Part shown: one piece after another, positions 1 through 5,865 of the stretch
Layout: every line of letters begins with the position of its first letter
How positions within the stretch are numbered: position 1 is the first letter of the stretch
Assembly: GCA_029934775.1 (NCBI GenBank)
Contig: JAOZLO010000122.1
Span: 1-7,654, forward strand
Direction: 5' to 3'
Length of the DNA: 7,654 bases
From: Desulfocapsaceae bacterium
Lineage (GTDB): Bacteria; Desulfobacterota; Desulfobulbia; Desulfobulbales; Desulfocapsaceae
Position numbers and translations under genes: made by a program
The notes under the pieces: model-generated
The model's database searches: none
Seen by the model: the letters and a program-made list of their open reading frames with translations, nothing else
Told to the model about the DNA's origin: nothing

Positions 1-326
1 TAGTAGGTAATATCGGCCCCGGTCATGGCATTAAGGAAGGTCATCAGCCCTCCTTTGTTGATTTCACCAAAGACATCTTTGACCGGGTATTTTTTTGAAC
101 CCATCAGGACGGAATGTTCCAGGATATGTGCAACTCCTGTAGAGTCGGTGGGAATGGTGTTAAAGCCGGCAGCAAATGTTTTGTTGATGTCATCATTTTT
201 GATGGCAATGAGTGGGCATTTAAGCAGTGTGTGCTCAAAAAGAAAAACGTCGGAATCGATTTCCTGTATATATTCGCGCTTTTTGAGAGTGAATCCTGCA
301 TAAGTAGTGTCGATGGTGAATGTCAT
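1..326 (-). CDS. M16C-family (PreP-like) zinc protease, N-terminal part
   Basis: Reading leftward from ATG at 326-324 gives 108 codons with no stop before the window ends, so only the N-terminus is present. Residues 67-71 are HILEH, the inverted HxxEH zinc motif of M16 peptidases (H67 and H71 bind zinc, E70 is the catalytic base). The text around it (STGVAHILEHSVLMGSKKYP, then KGGLMTFLNAMT) is typical of the M16C presequence-protease branch, which cleaves short unfolded peptides in a closed chamber. Full-length family members have about 970 residues, so most of the gene lies outside. The start is supported by AAGGT at 333-337, six bases upstream. A 96-base gap with a stem-loop separates it from dtd upstream, so it may have its own promoter. 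The family assignment is firm; cellular location and substrate cannot be told from this fragment. Confidence 0.88.
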   Translation of the reverse strand, partial: MTFTIDTTYAGFTLKKREYIQEIDSDVFLFEHTLLKCPLIAIKNDDINKTFAAGFNTIPTDSTGVAHILEHSVLMGSKKYPVKDVFGEINKGGLMTFLNAMTGADITY

Positions 327-332
327 ATTGTT

Positions 333-337
333 ACCTT
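333..337 (-). promoter_or_regulatory. Shine-Dalgarno of the M16 protease gene
   Basis: Read on the minus strand this is AAGGT, six bases before the ATG at 326. It supports that start for the protease. Confidence 0.55.
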
Positions 338-369
338 GTAACCATGGTTTAATTAGTTATTTTTGACAA

Positions 370-419
370 CGTCGTGAAAAGGTCACTTGATGTCTACGCT
401 TATCGGACTTTTTACGACG
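370..419. repeat. Imperfect inverted repeat / stem-loop between dtd and the M16 gene
   Basis: CGTCGTGAAAAG at 370-381 pairs with CTTTTTACGACG at 408-419 over 12 base pairs, one of them a G-U wobble at 376/413. Two further pairs (383/407 and 384/406) form across a one-base bulge, leaving a loop of about 21 bases. The right arm ends four bases before the dtd stop codon. On the minus strand, the direction of dtd transcription, the stem is followed by A-rich sequence rather than a T tract, so it is not a standard rho-independent terminator. On the plus strand a run of five T follows at 426-430, but no plus-strand gene reads into it. It may stabilise the 3' end of the operon mRNA, or be one copy of a dispersed intergenic palindrome. 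Confidence 0.6.
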
Positions 420-422
420 CCA

Positions 423-866
423 TCATTTTTCTGAATCGAGCAATAGTGTAACCGGCCCGTCGTTAACAAACTCTACCGCCATTGTTGCACCGAAAGTTCC
501 AGTTGCAATCGAAATCTGATGACGTTTGACCTCTTCAATAAATTGCAGATAGAGAGGTTTGGCAATTTCGGGCGGCGCTGCATTCGAGTAGCCGGGACGT
601 CTTCCTTTACGGCAGTCACCATATAAAGTGAACTGAGAGATGATAAGCATTTCACCGCCAATGTCTGTAAGAGAAATGTTCATTTTTCCCTCATCGTCAG
701 CAAAGACACGAAGGTGTACTATTTTATCGGCCAGCCACTGCAGATCTCTTCTGGTATCTTCGGCGCGGATGCCAAGGAGTACAACAAGTCCATGACCAAT
801 GTGTCCAGTTGTGTTGCCATTAATTTGGACGGATGCATTGCTGACTCGCTGGATAACGGCACGCAT
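423..866 (-). CDS. dtd: D-aminoacyl-tRNA deacylase
   Basis: This cytoplasmic enzyme hydrolyses D-amino acids (and glycine mischarged on tRNA-Ala) from tRNA, preventing their use in translation. The protein has 147 residues, matching the roughly 145 usual for DTD. It starts MRAVIQRVSNASV, the family N-terminus, has the active-site motif SQFTLYGD at 77-84, and carries NDGPVT at 135-140, whose Gly137-Pro138 is the chiral-selection cis dipeptide. No key residue is missing. It is the last gene of the operon: 11 bases separate it from the glcF stop codon, and its Shine-Dalgarno AAGGAT (874-879, minus) overlaps that stop, so translation is probably coupled. Its pairing with a dehydrogenase that may use D-lactate could be a stereochemical theme or merely shared transcription. 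Identification is very secure. Confidence 0.96.
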   Translation of the reverse strand: MRAVIQRVSNASVQINGNTTGHIGHGLVVLLGIRAEDTRRDLQWLADKIVHLRVFADDEGKMNISLTDIGGEMLIISQFTLYGDCRKGRRPGYSNAAPPEIAKPLYLQFIEEVKRHQISIATGTFGATMAVEFVNDGPVTLLLDSEK

Positions 867-873
867 TGATTAT

Positions 874-879
874 ATCCTT
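874..879 (-). promoter_or_regulatory. Shine-Dalgarno of dtd overlapping the glcF stop
   Basis: On the minus strand the glcF stop TAA runs straight into AAGGAT, so stop codon and ribosome binding site share bases. Seven bases separate AAGGAT from the dtd ATG at 866. This suggests reinitiation by ribosomes finishing glcF. Confidence 0.6.
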
Positions 880-2134
880 ATTTTTTAAGTGCCTGTTCAA
901 TGAGTAACAGGATATGCTCAACGGAAATGTTGTCTTCTTCCTGAAGGTTGCCCGAGAGATTGATGCTGCAACCGGGACAGCCTGTTACCCAGAGGTCTGC
1001 TCCGGTTGCCCTGGCATTTTTGATCTTCCGGCTCACTATCTGGTAAGAAGTCTCAGGGTGGTCGTAAAAGAAGGTGCCGCCGCCACCGCAGCATGTATCA
1101 TAATCATCCGCCCTGGTATATTCCACATGGGGTAACCGCTTCAGGAGTGTCTCTATTTCAGTTGTTACACCTTGACCATTACGGAGGTGACAGGGCATAT
1201 GATAGGTGACTTTTTGCCTGGTGGCTTTGGAGTTGAGATGTGGCTCCAGCAGTTCGTAGTTTCCCAGAATGAATTCGCTGATATCACGCACTTTGCTGCC
1301 CAGCTCTTTGGCCGCCTCAGTATCCATTCCCAGCTCTTTTAAAACAATTTCGTATTCTTTGTGTAAAGCTGAGCCGCAGGTGGCACAATCGGTGACCACG
1401 GCGACAATATCGTTTCGGTTAAAGAGTTTGATATTAGTTGTAATATTAGTTGCTGCTTTTTCCAAATTGCCATGCACAAAGAGGGGCAGACCGCAACAGA
1501 CCTGGGATTTGGGGATTTCCACATGAAAACCCATGACCTTAAGGATGCGGCAGAGGGAATGACCGACCTTGTCAAAAATATAATTGGTTCCGCACCCGGT
1601 GAAATAGAGAACGGTACCACGGGAGGGAGTATTCTGTTTAACGTCCTCGATAATCTGTTCACGAAAAGGTCGTTTGTTGAATTTGGGTAACCGTTTTACC
1701 GGGATATTACCGATTTTTACTTCACGAGCCAGGTAGTTAAGCATATGATTGCGGCCAAGTTTGGCGAAACGGGAGGCGAGTCGCAGCTGTTGCTCATGGC
1801 TTAAAAAGTGATAAAGGGTTTTCAGGTGCCAGCCTTCTCCATGATCGGTTGCCATGTAACTGCGCATACGCATGAACAGACTCTGGTGTTGCACTCCGCT
1901 GGGACAGGCCGCGGTACAGTTGCCACACATAAGACAGCAGTTGATCAGATTATTCAAATGGCTGGAGGTGGGCAGGTTTTGCTCTGTATAATGTTTGGAG
2001 AGCTGTACTTTAGCACGAGGACTCGCCCCCTCCTCCATCTTCTGCAGATAGACAGGGCAGACGGGCAGACACGCTCCGCACTTAGAGCATTGCAGGACCT
2101 CAGGGGATTTCAGGTTATCCGATCTGGCACTCAT
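878..2134 (-). CDS. glcF: Glycolate/D-lactate dehydrogenase iron-sulfur subunit (GlcF-like)
   Basis: This is the electron-transfer partner of the FAD subunit encoded just upstream. It moves electrons from hydroxyacid oxidation through iron-sulfur clusters, probably to quinone or another membrane acceptor. The 418 residues match the GlcF family. Two ferredoxin-type 4Fe-4S motifs are complete: C16, C19, C22, C26 and C67, C70, C73, C77. Two cysteine-rich CCG domains follow. The first spans about 175-260 (C181, CC at 213-214, C250, C253) and the second about 308-392 (C315, CC at 348-349 followed by GGGG, C386, C389). No signal peptide or membrane segment is visible, so it should be peripheral on the cytoplasmic face. 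The start codon lies within the glcD stop (ATGA), implying translational coupling and roughly equal synthesis. Close alternatives are the iron-sulfur subunit of Dld-II-type lactate dehydrogenases or other heterodisulfide-reductase-D-like proteins; the partner gene argues for the first group. Confidence 0.92.
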   Translation of the reverse strand: MSARSDNLKSPEVLQCSKCGACLPVCPVYLQKMEEGASPRAKVQLSKHYTEQNLPTSSHLNNLINCCLMCGNCTAACPSGVQHQSLFMRMRSYMATDHGEGWHLKTLYHFLSHEQQLRLASRFAKLGRNHMLNYLAREVKIGNIPVKRLPKFNKRPFREQIIEDVKQNTPSRGTVLYFTGCGTNYIFDKVGHSLCRILKVMGFHVEIPKSQVCCGLPLFVHGNLEKAATNITTNIKLFNRNDIVAVVTDCATCGSALHKEYEIVLKELGMDTEAAKELGSKVRDISEFILGNYELLEPHLNSKATRQKVTYHMPCHLRNGQGVTTEIETLLKRLPHVEYTRADDYDTCCGGGGTFFYDHPETSYQIVSRKIKNARATGADLWVTGCPGCSINLSGNLQEEDNISVEHILLLIEQALKK

Positions 2135-3501
2135 ATCGCTTTTCCGGGATTCAGAATTCCATATGGATCCACAGCATGTTTCAAAGTGTGCATAAATTTG
2201 AGCGTCGGCTCATCAATGGACATGGGGAGATATTTGCGTTTGGCGATGCCTATACCATGTTCCCCGGAAAGGGTGCCGTTATAACTCATGGCCAGTGTGA
2301 AGATCTCTTCGATCGCTTTTTCGACCCGCTCCATTTCATCAAGATCGCGCATATCGCAGGAGATTAACGGGTGCATATTTCCATCTCCGGCATGGGCTGA
2401 TATGCCGACCAGTAATTCATGTTTGTTGACAATGGAACGTATTCCCCTGATCATAGCAGGAACCTTGCTGGCGGGTACTGTGGCGTCTTCCACGATGCAG
2501 TTTGGTTTTATGCGGGCCATGCTGGGATAGAGTGAACGTCTTGCTTGCCAGAGCTTGTCCCTTTCTTCGGGTGTGCGAGCCTCCTGAATATCGACAGCAT
2601 TGTTATTTTCCGTTTTTTCAATGATCAGGGCCAGTTCCTTTTCAACCTGCTCTTCACTGCCGTCAACCTCAATGAGCAGCAGTCCTTCGGCCGCGCGTGG
2701 CAGACCAATGTTATTGGCATCTTCTACAGCATTGATCAGTACTTTGTCGAGTAGTTCCAGGGCAGCGGGCAGAATACCGGAACCGATAATATCTGCGACC
2801 GTGGCGGCAGAATCATCGAGATCATTAAAGACCGCAAGTACAGTACGGTAAGCTGCCGGCTGCGGTATTACTTTCAGAGTGATTTCAGTCACTACTCCAA
2901 GAGTTCCTTCAGAACCGCAGAACAGTCCGAACAGCCGGTAGCCGGTGACATCTTTGACATTTCTGCTGCCAAAACGAATTATATCGCCACTTGCCAGCAC
3001 CACCTCCATACCCAGTACATAGTCAGAAGTGACGCCGTATTTGAGACAGCGGGGGCCACCTGCATTTTGCGCTACATTACCGCCAATGGTTGAAAAACCC
3101 ATGCTTCCCGGATCAGGTGGATAAAAAAAACCGGTTTTTGCCAGTTCTGTCTGCAGGTCACCGTTGATAACGCCTGGCTGCACAATGCAGTAGCGGTCGG
3201 GTGTGTTGGTTTCCAGGATCCTGTTCATCATGGTCATTGACAGTACAATGCCGCCTTTCACCGGCACTGGAGCGCCGCAGATGCTACTCCCGGCACCTCT
3301 CGGAGTTACAGGAATCCGGTACTTTGAGGCAATTTTCAGGATTTCAGATATCTCTGTGGCAGAGACAGGCAGTAACACCAGATCGGGGACTGACTCCACG
3401 GTGAACGCATCATAGGAGTAACTGAGCAGATCTTCCTGTTGATCACGGAAACGACCATCACCTACAATGGCGAGGAGTTCTTTTTTAATTTTACCATCCA
3501 T
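2131..3501 (-). CDS. glcD: FAD-linked 2-hydroxyacid (D-lactate/glycolate) dehydrogenase subunit
   Basis: This flavoprotein oxidises a 2-hydroxyacid, most likely D-lactate or glycolate, to the 2-oxoacid and hands electrons to GlcF. With 456 residues it is of normal length. A PCMH-type FAD-binding domain covers about residues 30-209, with TPRGAGSS at 66-73, PPDPGSMGFSTIGGN at 128-142 and CGSEGTLG at 195-202. The C-terminal FAD-oxidase domain has HAGDGNMHP at 370-378 and GEHGIG at 413-418, which supply the metal and substrate histidines. An in-frame ATG at 3534 would add 11 residues (MLHAKKKRKNP), but only the ATG at 3501 has a good Shine-Dalgarno (AGAGGA, 3510-3515, eight bases away), so I choose 3501. 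No glcE-like third subunit is present, which resembles the two-gene Dld-II lactate dehydrogenases of sulfate reducers more than E. coli GlcDEF. No lactate permease or regulator lies next to it, so the substrate is unresolved. Confidence 0.93.
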   Translation of the reverse strand: MDGKIKKELLAIVGDGRFRDQQEDLLSYSYDAFTVESVPDLVLLPVSATEISEILKIASKYRIPVTPRGAGSSICGAPVPVKGGIVLSMTMMNRILETNTPDRYCIVQPGVINGDLQTELAKTGFFYPPDPGSMGFSTIGGNVAQNAGGPRCLKYGVTSDYVLGMEVVLASGDIIRFGSRNVKDVTGYRLFGLFCGSEGTLGVVTEITLKVIPQPAAYRTVLAVFNDLDDSAATVADIIGSGILPAALELLDKVLINAVEDANNIGLPRAAEGLLLIEVDGSEEQVEKELALIIEKTENNNAVDIQEARTPEERDKLWQARRSLYPSMARIKPNCIVEDATVPASKVPAMIRGIRSIVNKHELLVGISAHAGDGNMHPLISCDMRDLDEMERVEKAIEEIFTLAMSYNGTLSGEHGIGIAKRKYLPMSIDEPTLKFMHTLKHAVDPYGILNPGKAI

Positions 3502-3509
3502 AGGGTTTT

Positions 3510-3515
3510 TCCTCT
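3510..3515 (-). promoter_or_regulatory. Shine-Dalgarno that fixes the glcD start
   Basis: On the minus strand AGAGGA precedes the ATG at 3501 by eight bases. The upstream in-frame ATG at 3534 has only an A-rich leader without a purine-rich core, so this site favours the shorter protein. Confidence 0.65.
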
Positions 3516-3589
3516 TTTTTTTTGCGTGTAACATCTGATTTTTTCACAGCATATTCTCAGGGTGCAGAAGTGGCGTCTGGGAAGAGTTT

Positions 3590-3617
3590 ATCATACAAGG
3601 CTGTTGATTTTTTTCAA
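3590..3617 (-). promoter_or_regulatory. Predicted sigma70-type promoter of glcD-glcF-dtd
   Basis: On the minus strand TTGAAA (3612-3617, five of six matches to TTGACA) is followed after 16 bases by TATGAT (3590-3595, five of six matches to TATAAT). Transcription would start near 3583, about 80 bases before the glcD ATG. I see no convincing operator palindrome beside it. Confidence 0.5.
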
Positions 3618-3691
3618 TGAGTACCTTACTACTGTAACTCTGTCTAAAAAAGCAAGAATTTGAGGAATGTATTTTAAAATTATGTGGTTCG

Positions 3692-3841
3692 ATGTACCTC
3701 AATGGTACTTATGCCCCTTTGTGGGGTGTAGACCTTAAACCAGAACATTTTGAAAAGTCCGGGCTGGATCTGGTAGAGAGTAGAAAAACCAGTTCGTTTT
3801 TCGTGGAGGATGAAGAAAATTGTGGCTGTAAAACATCTTGA
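3692..3841 (+). CDS. Candidate small protein, 49 aa (uncertain)
   Basis: An ATG at 3692 opens a 49-codon frame ending with TGA at 3839-3841, overlapping the first 32 bases of the M20 gene in another frame. The frame is actually open from 3638, giving 67 sense codons. The upstream part (including KKQEFEECILKLCG) also looks protein-like but offers no ATG, GTG or TTG start. The predicted product begins MYLNGTYAPLWGVDLKPEHF and is acidic in its second half, with a CGC motif four residues from the end of the protein. No Shine-Dalgarno is visible ahead of the ATG, so translation is doubtful. It could be the decayed 3' end of a former gene, a leader peptide coupled to the M20 gene, or chance. It shares the GTY[AS]PLW[GA]V text with a frameshifted stretch at 5071-5100. 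I do not recognise the family. Confidence 0.2.
   Translation: MYLNGTYAPLWGVDLKPEHFEKSGLDLVESRKTSSFFVEDEENCGCKTS
3704..3731 (+). repeat. Intergenic repeated element, copy A
   Basis: This 28-base segment begins GGTACTTAT and continues with CCCC, a short spacer and TGGGG, then TGTA. It matches copy B at 5071-5097 in 23 of 28 aligned columns with one single-base gap. The CCCC and GGGG runs could form a four-pair hairpin. It lies 78 bases ahead of the M20 start, in the same orientation as that gene. Confidence 0.6.
3805..3809 (+). promoter_or_regulatory. GGAGG directly touching the M20 ATG
   Basis: A consensus GGAGG ends at 3809 and the ATG begins at 3810, leaving no spacer where 5-9 bases are usual. 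No upstream start exists in frame back to the TAG at 3774. An in-frame GTG at 3822 lies 11-12 bases downstream of the motif and is a possible true start four codons later. Confidence 0.5.
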
Positions 3842-4925
3842 GAGTGAAATTCTTCACCTGACAGAAGAATTGATTCGTATACCTTCTACTCAGGCTCGCC
3901 CTGAAAAAATTATACAGTGTGCTGACTTTATCGAAAACTGGCTTGATGGTTATGAGGTCAAGTGTGAGCGATTCGATATTAACGGTGTTCCATCAATAGG
4001 TGTTTTTCCCTCTGACACAGCCAGGGTAATGGTCCTGCTAATGGCTCATTTTGACGTTGTTGAAGCGGAAAAAGAGACACTTTTTACCCCGAGGATTGAA
4101 AACGGCAAACTCTATGGCCGTGGTGCAATTGATGATAAATATGCAGTTGCCATCTCTCTGCTGCTTTTTCGAGAACATCTGGCATCTTTACAGAAGAAAG
4201 GACTGAGCCAGAAAGATATGTGTTTCGGACTTCTTTTAACCGGTGATGAAGAGGTTGGCGGAAAGAATGGAGTAGGAAAAATTTGTGAGAAGATTGATAC
4301 AGATTTTTTTATCACCCTGGATGGAGGTAATCCCGGCCTCATTGTTAAAAAAGAGAAAGGAGTTATCCGGCTGTATCTGGAGACAACCGGTACAGCAGCG
4401 CATGCAGCCAGGCCCTGGCTTGGAGAGAATGCTTTTGATCTTTTAATAGATGATTATATGGCTGTTAAAGAACTTTTTACCTGTGAAACCGTGGATCACT
4501 GGCATAAAACCGTTGCTTTAACGCAATGTGAAGCCGGGAATGGTTCTGTGAATATATTGGCGGGGCAGGCAAAAGCCACGCTGGATATACGTTATACCGA
4601 GCATGAGAGCCCGGATGAGATAATCAAAGCTGTAGAAGATGCAGTGAGCGGAAAAATTACTGTTTTTGAGAAGTCACCACTGTTTTTTGGCGGTGAGTCC
4701 CCTCATTTTGCCCAACTGCAAAAATATTCAGATGGGGCTGTTTTTGGCTTTGAACATGGTGCTTCAGATGCCTGTTATATGTCTGAGAGAAAAATTCCTG
4801 GTGCTGTCTGGGGTGCCGAGGGAGAAATGTCTCAACACACTGAAGACGAACACATTGTTCTCGATTCCCTCTATTCTATATTCAATTCCCTTAACGCATT
4901 TTTAGCCGAAATTGCAGAGAGGTAG
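3810..4925 (+). CDS. M20-family zinc metallopeptidase (ArgE/DapE/dipeptidase type)
   Basis: This is a cytoplasmic two-metal amidohydrolase that removes an acyl group or cleaves a dipeptide; the exact substrate cannot be read from sequence. The 371 residues suit the family. Metal and catalytic residues are all present: H80 and D82 in MAHFDVV, bridging D108 in YGRGAIDDK, catalytic E147 and metal ligand E148 in TGDEEVGG, D171 in TLDGG, and the last metal histidine H343 in SQHTEDEH. The dimerisation domain, roughly 183-285, begins near the conserved HAARP (H198-P202). GASDACYM at 317-324 corresponds to the substrate-binding loop. No signal peptide is seen. ATG 3810 is taken as start because it is the first start after an in-frame stop, although GGAGG abuts it and GTG 3822 is a real alternative. 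The flanking methyltransferase is 200 bases away, so an operon is possible but not shown. Confidence 0.93.
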   Translation: MKKIVAVKHLESEILHLTEELIRIPSTQARPEKIIQCADFIENWLDGYEVKCERFDINGVPSIGVFPSDTARVMVLLMAHFDVVEAEKETLFTPRIENGKLYGRGAIDDKYAVAISLLLFREHLASLQKKGLSQKDMCFGLLLTGDEEVGGKNGVGKICEKIDTDFFITLDGGNPGLIVKKEKGVIRLYLETTGTAAHAARPWLGENAFDLLIDDYMAVKELFTCETVDHWHKTVALTQCEAGNGSVNILAGQAKATLDIRYTEHESPDEIIKAVEDAVSGKITVFEKSPLFFGGESPHFAQLQKYSDGAVFGFEHGASDACYMSERKIPGAVWGAEGEMSQHTEDEHIVLDSLYSIFNSLNAFLAEIAER

Positions 4926-5019
4926 GTGGATTTAAATTCAGTTTACAGTATATCTGGAGGGGACTGATCGAAGTCTATGCTTACTTGAATGTTCGGTATT
5001 CAAAAATATGTATCAAGAA

Positions 5020-5043
5020 TGGTGAAGTTCTCACCAGGTTTTT
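5020..5043 (+). terminator. Weak possible terminator after the M20 gene
   Basis: TGGTGA at 5020-5025 pairs perfectly with TCACCA at 5031-5036 around a five-base loop, followed by GG and five T at 5039-5043. The stem is short, so termination would be partial at best. Confidence 0.3.
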
Positions 5044-5070
5044 GGGTTGCGGGCATGGTCCACTTTAGCA

Positions 5071-5097
5071 GGTACTTATTCCCCCTGTGGGCTGTAA
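5071..5097 (+). repeat. Intergenic repeated element, copy B
   Basis: This is the second copy of the element at 3704-3731: identical GGTACTTAT, then a C run, TGTGGG and TGTA. It is one base shorter, the gap falling at the C run. It ends 28 bases before the methyltransferase ATG and has the same orientation as that gene. With the gap repaired, its reading frame gives GTYSPLWAVN against GTYAPLWGVD in copy A. Confidence 0.6.
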
Positions 5098-5125
5098 ATA
5101 CAATATCAAAAAATAAGGTGAAAAC

Positions 5126-5695
5126 ATGAGCAATAGACCAGTGGCTGCAGGAAAGAGCAGTTTTGATTTAATAGATAAGGAAGAAATGCTGGCAATTATT
5201 GACATACAACCGCATTCAAATTTTCTTGATCTGGCCTGCGGTGTCGGTAATTACTGCATTGAGATAGTAGCTCATATTGGTGAGAAAGGAACAGTGCATG
5301 CGATCGATCTCTGGCACCAGGGAATTGAGGTTTTAAATCAGAAGATCAGTGCAGCAGGTATAAAGAATATTAGAACGATGGTAGCTGATATAACCACCCA
5401 ACTGCCGGTTGAAGAAAATTCGATTGATTCCTGCTTAATGGCAACGATACTCCATGATTTATCAAAAAGTGGTCAAAGAGCAGTTATTCAGGAGGTTACC
5501 AGGCTTCTTAAGCCGGGGGGAATGCTCAATATTATTGAATTCAAAAAAATTGAGAAAGGGCCTGGTCCGCCAATGAAGATTAGAATGGACGAGCAGGAAG
5601 TTGATTCACTCGTAACAGAATTTGGTTTTATAAAGGTCGCGGGGGGCGAGGTCGGGGAATTTAACTATTTGTTGAAATATGAAAAATTGTTTTAG
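5126..5695 (+). CDS. Class I SAM-dependent methyltransferase, substrate unknown
   Basis: The 189-residue protein has the Rossmann-type SAM fold. Motif I is LDLACGVGN at 34-42, D61 in HAIDLW is the acidic residue expected to bind the SAM ribose, D88 in VADIT lies near the adenine, and RLLKPGG at 126-132 is the usual turn before strand 5 of UbiE/Methyltransf_11-type enzymes. It is short and lacks extra substrate domains, so it acts on an unidentified small molecule or cofactor. Cysteines at 38, 44 and 103 do not follow the arsenite-methyltransferase pattern. The ATG at 5126 has AAGGTG five bases upstream. It sits 200 bases after the M20 gene and converges on ogt. The C-terminus ends normally (YLLKYEKLF), with no sign of truncation. 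The fold is secure; function is open. Confidence 0.85.
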   Translation: MSNRPVAAGKSSFDLIDKEEMLAIIDIQPHSNFLDLACGVGNYCIEIVAHIGEKGTVHAIDLWHQGIEVLNQKISAAGIKNIRTMVADITTQLPVEENSIDSCLMATILHDLSKSGQRAVIQEVTRLLKPGGMLNIIEFKKIEKGPGPPMKIRMDEQEVDSLVTEFGFIKVAGGEVGEFNYLLKYEKLF

Positions 5696-5758
5696 TGTCT
5701 TGCTGCTGAAATCCTGTCATAATAAACGAGGGAATCATTTTCGATTTATTTATTTAAA

Positions 5759-5821
5759 CCAATAAGTTGATCAGGCTGTAGGTTATTGGGGGAAGGTGTT
5801 TTTTTGCTTTTCCTGACAGCC
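5759..5821. other. Structured convergent region between the methyltransferase gene and ogt
   Basis: Two mutually exclusive stems can form. CCAATAA (5759-5765) pairs perfectly with TTATTGG (5783-5789), with seven T at 5799-5805 ten bases downstream. Alternatively GGCTGTAGG (5774-5782) pairs with CCT and ACAGCC (5812-5821) across a one-base bulge. The first may contribute to ending methyltransferase transcription. Neither is a textbook terminator for either gene. Confidence 0.3.
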
Positions 5822-5865
5822 TTCAGCTTAACAACCCGAGTTGCGGGCATTGCCTGATTTTGACA

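Larger units (their letters stand above)
3502..3809. other. Divergent intergenic region between glcD and the M20 gene
   Basis: These 308 bases hold the glcD Shine-Dalgarno and predicted promoter on the minus strand, and on the plus strand the first copy of a repeated 28-nt element (3704-3731) and a candidate small ORF (3692-3841). No strong plus-strand promoter is evident; the stretch around 3655-3690 is AT-rich and could contain a weak one. No tRNA or known riboswitch pattern was seen. Confidence 0.5.

Noticed and set aside
25..303. 92-codon open frame on the plus strand at the left edge
   Set aside because: The opposite strand encodes the M16 HxxEH region without a stop; this is its shadow.
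1808..2284. 158-codon open frame on the plus strand
   Set aside because: It is antisense to the glcF and glcD coding sequences, both of which have full conserved motifs.
4985..5003. Inverted repeat TTGAAT-N7-ATTCAA after the M20 gene
   Set aside because: Six-base arms in AT-rich DNA are expected by chance; no T tract follows and no promoter geometry is convincing.
5126..5695. Methyltransferase as an arsenite methyltransferase (ArsM) serving the nearby permease
   Set aside because: The protein is too short, lacks the ArsM cysteine pattern and C-terminal domain, and is separated from arsR by the convergent ogt gene.
5046..5850. Shared 11-mer GTTGCGGGCAT at 5046-5056 and 5840-5850
   Set aside because: Several identical 11-mers are expected by chance in a window of this size, and the flanks do not align.
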